A stretch of DNA of 8,564 bases from positions 1 through 8,564 of the forward strand of contig JADWMI010000095.1 of NCBI GenBank assembly GCA_015767395.1, written 5' to 3'. The notes beneath the pieces are model-generated. The model saw only the letters and a program-made list of their open reading frames with translations. It searched no databases and had not been told where the DNA came from. The translations under genes were made by a program, and so were the position numbers. Shown one piece after another: positions 7,199 to 8,564 of this stretch (its first letter is position 1; every line of letters begins with the position of its first letter). Source of the stretch: Bacteroidota bacterium (GTDB lineage: Bacteria > Bacteroidota > Bacteroidia > Flavobacteriales > Flavobacteriaceae).

Positions 7199-8372
7199 GT
7201 AAAACGTCTAATGGGTTTTCTTCTATTTCTTTACTTCCTGTTTTTTCTTTATTCGCCGATACGCTTAAAATAATTCCAATAGCCATACAGGTCATCCAAA
7301 TTGAAGTTCCTCCGCTACTAATTAAAGGCAATGTTTGTCCTGTTACTGGAAATAAATTAACCGCAACCGCCATATTAATAATGGCTTGAAATATAATTGG
7401 CAATCCAACTCCAATTATTAGTAATGTTGCAAATATGCTTACAGCCTTTTTGGCTGCGACTATAATTCTAAAAAATAAAAAGAAATAAAGGCCTATCACC
7501 ACTCCCGCACCAAATAACCCAAATTCTTCAACTATAATGGCAAAAATAAAATCGGAAGAAGATTGCGGTAAAAAGTTTTTCTGATTGCTTTTTCCTGGAC
7601 CTCTTCCTGAAATTCCACCACTTGCTATGGCTATTTTTGCTTTTTCAACCTGATACCCTTCTTCAGCATTTTTATCTGAAAAATTTTCAATTCTACTAAT
7701 CCAAGTATCAACTCTATTTGGTAGGACATCCGGAAATGCCTTTGCAGTAATTACAAATAGAGTTAACACCAATACACCTATCCCCACAACAGATGATAAA
7801 TATTTAAATGGATAGCCGCCAATGAAACACACCAACAAAACCATTGAGAAAATAATAGCGGTAGTTGAAAAATTTGCTGGTAGAATAAACATTAAAGTTA
7901 GCGCAACTGGAATCCATAATTGAACTACACTTTCTTTAAAAACGATTACTTTATCTTTATTCCTTGCAAAATAACGGGCTACATAAATCATTAAAACCAA
8001 CCCCGCAAACGTAGAAGTTTGAAAGCCAACACCAATAAATGGAATTTGAATCCAACGACTGGCATTTGCCCCACTAATGGTAGTACCTTGAGTAAGCGTA
8101 TAAATTAATAAAAAAATAACCAGTGGCATTGCTAGTACAGAACCCCCACTGAAATACCTAAAAGGAACTTTATGAACCGCATAAATAATAAAAAAACCAC
8201 ATAATAATAAAAAAGCATGTTTAAATAAATGATAGGTGGTAGTACCATTATTGGCTACATACACCAAATTGGTACTTGCACTATACACGGGTAAAAACGA
8301 CAATATTCCTAATATTGCGACTAATGCCCAAATAGCTCGATCACCTTCAATATTTTTAAAAATGTTTTTCAT
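7182..8372 (-). CDS. ftsW: FtsW, septal SEDS peptidoglycan polymerase
   Basis: This polytopic membrane protein of 396 residues has about nine or ten hydrophobic segments. FtsW is the SEDS-family glycosyltransferase that polymerises lipid II at the septum together with its partner penicillin-binding protein. Family marks are GANASRWI (101-108), the catalytic-loop segment [18 protein letters not shown] (268-285), where D274 aligns with the essential SEDS aspartate, and the signature [19 protein letters not shown] (339-357). The extracytoplasmic loop about 215-270 carries [14 protein letters not shown]. FtsW rather than RodA is chosen because the gene sits between murD and murG. Its ATG directly follows the murD stop codon (TAAATG), which suggests coupled translation. 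Confidence 0.97.
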   Translation of the reverse strand: MKNIFKNIEGDRAIWALVAILGILSFLPVYSASTNLVYVANNGTTTYHLFKHAFLLLCGFFIIYAVHKVPFRYFSGGSVLAMPLVIFLLIYTLTQGTTISGANASRWIQIPFIGVGFQTSTFAGLVLMIYVARYFARNKDKVIVFKESVVQLWIPVALTLMFILPANFSTTAIIFSMVLLVCFIGGYPFKYLSSVVGIGVLVLTLFVITAKAFPDVLPNRVDTWISRIENFSDKNAEEGYQVEKAKIAIASGGISGRGPGKSNQKNFLPQSSSDFIFAIIVEEFGLFGAGVVIGLYFFLFFRIIVAAKKAVSIFATLLIIGVGLPIIFQAIINMAVAVNLFPVTGQTLPLISSGGTSIWMTCMAIGIILSVSANKEKTGSKEIEENPLDVLHEAID

Positions 8373-8564
8373 TTACAACTCCCTAACAGCTTGTTTAAAT
8401 TTATCACCTCTATCTTCGTAATTTTCGAACAAATCAAAACTTGCACAAGCAGGAGATAGTAAAACTGTATCGCCCTTTTCTGCAATTTTATAAGCAACTT
8501 TTGTAGCTTCTTCAGCTCCAGCTGTCTCAACAATCAAATCAACCACATTGTAAAAAGTTTGCAC
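8373..8564 (-). CDS. murD: UDP-N-acetylmuramoyl-L-alanine--D-glutamate ligase MurD, C-terminal part
   Basis: Only the last 63 codons are inside the window; the gene continues past the right edge. The first complete codon is GTG for an internal valine, not a start. The MurD C-terminal hallmark LLSPACASFDLFENYEDRGD (35-54 of the visible part) is intact, followed by KFKQAVREL and TAA. MurD adds D-Glu to UDP-MurNAc-L-Ala in the cytoplasm, the step after MurC. Its stop codon abuts the ftsW ATG with no gap. The short fragment leaves little doubt because the motif and the gene order agree. Confidence 0.95.
   Translation of the reverse strand: MQTFYNVVDLIVETAGAEEATKVAYKIAEKGDTVLLSPACASFDLFENYEDRGDKFKQAVREL

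Noticed and set aside
8236..8421. Plus-strand frame opposite the start of ftsW
   Set aside because: It is antisense to the hydrophobic N-terminus of FtsW and the end of murD, with no independent support.
1..8564. CRISPR array, insertion sequence, toxin-antitoxin or other defence system
   Set aside because: There are no regularly spaced repeats, transposase motifs or unassigned genes. Almost all of the window is accounted for by conserved division and cell wall genes.

Overview
The window is AT-rich DNA from a member of the Bacteroidota, most likely a flavobacterium. It carries the distal half of the division and cell wall (dcw) cluster in the order murD-ftsW-murG-murC-ftsQ-ftsA-ftsZ. Two points support this placement. 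FtsZ has the long acidic C-terminal linker and the terminal [14 protein letters not shown] tail seen in Flavobacteriia, and the genes lack strong Shine-Dalgarno sequences, as is usual in this phylum. The genus is not determined.

All protein genes lie on the minus strand, so the operon reads from right to left. From the right edge come the 3' end of murD (8373-8564), ftsW (7182-8372), murG (6104-7198), murC (4756-6111), ftsQ (4044-4766), ftsA (2718-4040) and ftsZ (760-2667). From murD to ftsA the genes abut or overlap (0, 17, 8, 11 and 3 nt between neighbours), so translation is probably coupled. The only real gap is 50 nt before ftsZ. A strong intrinsic terminator (662-711) closes the operon behind ftsZ. 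A yqeY-like gene (186-638) and a tRNA-Arg(UCG) gene (96-169) follow on the same strand, ending at a hairpin that could terminate transcription from both sides (51-89). The first 71 bases hold the end of a plus-strand reading frame that resembles the start of a PL7 alginate lyase domain.

MurD and MurC add D-Glu and L-Ala to the peptidoglycan precursor, and MurG completes lipid II. FtsW polymerises lipid II at the septum, FtsQ is a scaffold of the division complex, and FtsA tethers FtsZ filaments to the membrane.

I see no new multi-gene system here; the core is a conserved housekeeping cluster. Four details deserve a second look. The tRNA-Arg appears to replace the usual G19-C56 tertiary pair with A19-U56. 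murC and ftsQ, which are consecutive, both seem to start on TTG within the string ATTGAAA. A possible alginate lyase remnant ends beside the tRNA. The FtsZ linker has sharply segregated charge.
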